Below, one piece after another: positions 61,196-64,000 of a stretch of DNA of 64,000 nucleotides. Positions within the stretch are counted from its first letter, which is position 1, and every line of letters begins with the position of its first letter. Location of the stretch: NCBI GenBank assembly GCA_022496185.1, contig WTXG01000077.1, positions 1 to 64,000 on the forward strand, read 5' to 3'. The translations under genes were made by a program, and so were the position numbers. This stretch comes from Multifurca ochricompacta (taxonomy: Eukaryota; Basidiomycota; Agaricomycetes; Russulales; Russulaceae). The notes beneath the pieces were generated by a model. That model had not been told where the DNA came from. It was given only the letters and a program-made list of their open reading frames with translations, and did not search any database.

Positions 61196-64000
61196 AAAAG
61201 AAAAGGTCAAGTCAAGTCAAGTCAAAGGGTAGCGGTGCTGCCAGAGTTGTTTTATATTTATTTGTTTTTTTTTTTACTTTGGGTTCTTTTTCGATTTGGG
61301 TTTCCACCCGCCTGGTGGGGGAAGGGGGGTCTATATCATTCATTTTTCTCAATTTTCTCTCTTTTTCGAACAGAGGATAATGCATGCACAATCACACCCA
61401 TCATGATCTCTCATGAACCATTCACTCACTCATTTAACCCCTACACAAGTCTCTTTTCTTTTTTATCATTTTGATTTTCTCTCTCTCCCCCTTTCATGAT
61501 TTTTTTTAATTTTTACCTTCCACAACGGCAATTCTTCACTGTGTGTGCTGGACTTTTTCTTTCTTTCTTTCAACCCTCTTTTCCCAATAGGGGGGGACCC
61601 CTTTCGATCGTAGTACACTGGCCGCTCTCTCTCTCTCTCACTCTCTTAACCTCATTCACGCTTTGTATTGCAGTTATAGCGTGGATCATGGACGACGAAA
61701 CCCCCTTTCACGGCACCGTACGCACGCACGCACGCTATACCTAATTAACACTCTCATCAAATACAACACATACAGTTCACATCATCTCACTTTGGGTCTC
61801 CCGAACTCGCACGTACGCACGCACATACTTGCCAGGGGCTTTTTTTTTTCATGCGTGTGCGATCTTGGTCGAGACTACAATCAATGAAATACTCATTATA
61901 TATTCTATATCAAATCATTCATTTCCCCTCTTTTCTTCTGTACTTTGTAACCTGTCTTTCTTTCTCTCTCTCTCTCTCTCTCCTCTCTCTTTTCGCCGTG
62001 TCGAAACAACAGTAATTTCAATTCAAAATTTTTTTTTTTTTTGAAAAACAATAAAAAGAAAACCCCCCCTTTCTTTCTTATTTTCGCATTTAGTCATCCT
62101 TTGATTTTTTTGTTGTGTTGGGTTGTTGGGTCGTGATGAGTAAGTAAGCAAGCAGTTTTTTGATCCAACTACACAAACCCATTTTATATGTACTTATATG
62201 GACTTTATTATTATTTTCAAAAAAAAATGCATTGATATGGGTGGCACGTGACACGCACAGCATCCAGGATCGGGACCAAGGACCAGGAACACCTGATTAC
62301 CACCACCTTCCCCCCTCTCTCTCGCTCTCCCCTCAATCCAGGGATTTTCTTCTACTCTATGAATGATGCAAACATTCTTGAGAGTAGAAGAGAGAGGAAG
62401 GAGGCACCGACAGACAGAAACATAAATTTAAAAAATAAAAATAAAAACAGTTGATGAGGTTAGTTAACAACAACCAACAAAAATAAATCCGTTTGTTGTC
62501 AGAATCTCAAATTCCCTATGGAGGCGCTGTGGGGGGGGAGCCGGAGGGGGCAGCAGAATCTAAAGAAGCAGATGAGGAGGTTATTTTGGAAGAGGAGGAA
62601 GGGGGAGGGGGGGGGTTGTGGTTTTGGTTTTCTGGAGGACTTGTTGGTTTTTTATGCTCCTACGTATGTGACCTTTTGAAGGTGAAGCTATCATCGACAG
62701 TACGACAAGTGAGGAGTGAGAAAAAGGTTTACTGTAGGTTCCAAGCGCTCTTCAACACCGCAAAAAAAAAAGGGTCCCCAAAAAAAGACGAAAAGAGAGA
62801 AAGAGAAAGTGGGCGTATATATTTGTGTGTGTGTGTGTGTGTTGGGTTAATTCCCTACACCTACCTTCCCTTAGGTTGCTCGGGACTGGAGCCAGCGTCA
62901 TCATCGCACGTCACACTGGCAACCGCGAGAAGGGTGGCAATGACGGCCCGAATTTATTATTTTCAACCGGTTGGATTAAATATGACATATCATTCCCAAT
63001 CAGTGGCTTCCGGCAGCGCTAGCGAGTGGTGGGCGGCGGCAGTAGAGGACAACGAGGCGTCTTTTTCGGCGTTTGGGAAAGACAGCAATGATTAGACCCC
63101 CCCCCCCCTCTTTAGTTTTTCGGACACAAGTCAGGCAGAAAGACTTAGATTGAAAGATTGTACACAGGCTCCTTTACCCGGTCGGACAAAGGTAGACTCC
63201 GACGCGCTAAGGGGGGGGGGAAGTAAAGATGTTACGAGACGGAAAGGGGATAACCCTCACTCACTCTATTGAAAAAACCAACCCCAAAGCGGTTAAACTA
63301 GTCCAGTTCAGTCAGAATTCTAGAGGGTCATGTCAAAAGCAAAGCAAAAGCAAAGCGGGCCAAAAGGTAGCACCCCAGTAAGATAATAATTAGTCATGAT
63401 CATATGAAACGAGTGGGTTGTTTGTTTTGTTTGTTTTCCCCAGGAGATACGATGTTTAGAATCCCCTTCTCCCCCGATACCGAGCCAATAGACAAAAAAC
63501 GTTCACAGCTATAGTGATTAGATAGTTGGGTCTCGTGGGTGGTGTAGCGGATGGAACGCAAAGATAAGTTTCATAACCATAGAGAGTTAGAGAGTTAGGC
63601 GAGGGCACAAAAAAACATTTGCGAGAGAGAAAAGGGTCAGCTTTCTGTCACGGGAAAGGTAACGGGGAGAGGGGGGGGGGGGAGGGGAGGTATCTCGGTG
63701 CCGGGGGTATCTGTCCTGTGAGGGTTGGAAGTCTCGTCGCCATGAAACTTGGCCTGGTTCCGGGATAAGCGCGAGGAAAATAGGTTTCTGGAGTCGGAGT
63801 CGGAGCACCAATGAAGGAGTTGTTGGAGGAGGGAGGGGAAAGTGGCGGAGGGAGGGAGGGGATAGGGGGATCACCAAAAGACCCGTTATGACATAGTAGG
63901 AATCAATGTCAAACCCTCAATGACAGGCCGAATGGGTCGGAATGTGGTGCACGACAAATGAGGGGGGGGGGAAGAGGGGGGCAATAGGTGTGTTTGATAC
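61196..64000. other. Right-end region without a supported gene
   Basis: It holds the 3' region of the coiled-coil gene, CT repeats near 61630 and 61970, (GT)n at about 62823-62840, (GCAAA)n near 63340-63355 and many homopolymers. A plus-strand frame at 62493-63095 is open but lacks an early ATG and a domain. A possible last exon (62875-63095, ending AFGKDSND) could belong to an unrecognised gene. Confidence 0.35.

Noticed and set aside
62493..63095. Open frame of 200 codons on the plus strand
   Set aside because: No early ATG, a low-complexity start, (GT)n in the middle and no domain; at most its last part could be an exon.

Overview
The window is eukaryotic DNA from a filamentous basidiomycete, most likely an agaricomycete and possibly a polypore. 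The evidence is dense GT-AG introns of about 45-65 nt, a polyporopepsin-type aspartic protease relic, a RAP1-type telomere protein, an SR-protein kinase, an epsin, chromovirus-type Ty3/Gypsy elements and a family of secreted sedolisins. No rRNA, tRNA or CRISPR array could be supported.

Layout. 1-8390 is a nest of retrotransposons. A decayed minus-strand Ty3/Gypsy chromovirus (5' LTR 6174-6754, gag, protease, RT, RNase H, integrase, chromodomain) carries an extra cysteine-rich ORF after the chromodomain (1-1150) and runs off the left edge. Its 5' LTR sits inside the same extra ORF of a sister element on the plus strand (6755-7309), which is followed by that element's own LTR (7341-7902). A Ty1/Copia RNase H remnant follows (8017-8390). 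8391-12530 is the first copy (A) of a duplicated block built around a sedolisin (S53) peptidase gene. A hAT-like MITE with a perfect 8-bp target duplication lies at 12587-12978. 14040-15730 is epsin (minus). 15731-21055 is gene-poor. 21056-23392 is a RAP1/TERF2IP-like gene (plus). 25367-34226 holds two further copies of the sedolisin block (B and C, minus). A small hypothetical gene lies at 35008-35673. A broken polyporopepsin gene spans 39972-41690. Two small minus-strand genes are proposed at 44398-45882. A complete fourth sedolisin (D) occupies 46894-49194. Then come a Ser/Thr kinase (50880-52795), an SRPK/Sky1-type kinase (54106-56801) and a coiled-coil, proline-rich protein (57863-61195). 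The last 2.8 kb shows no convincing gene.

How the genes relate. The sedolisins and the aspartic protease relic are secreted acid proteases, so about 40 kb of this window is a protease-rich accessory region; only sedolisin D looks fully functional. Copy A has an open frame but its catalytic serine codon reads glycine. Copy B keeps the serine but has three single-base deletions. Copy C has both kinds of defect. The housekeeping genes (epsin, RAP1, two kinases) form ordinary fungal surroundings with no operon logic. Similar single-base deletions also appear in the SRPK gene and the coiled-coil gene, so part of the apparent gene breakage may be indel error in the assembly. All frameshift-based pseudogene calls here carry that caveat.
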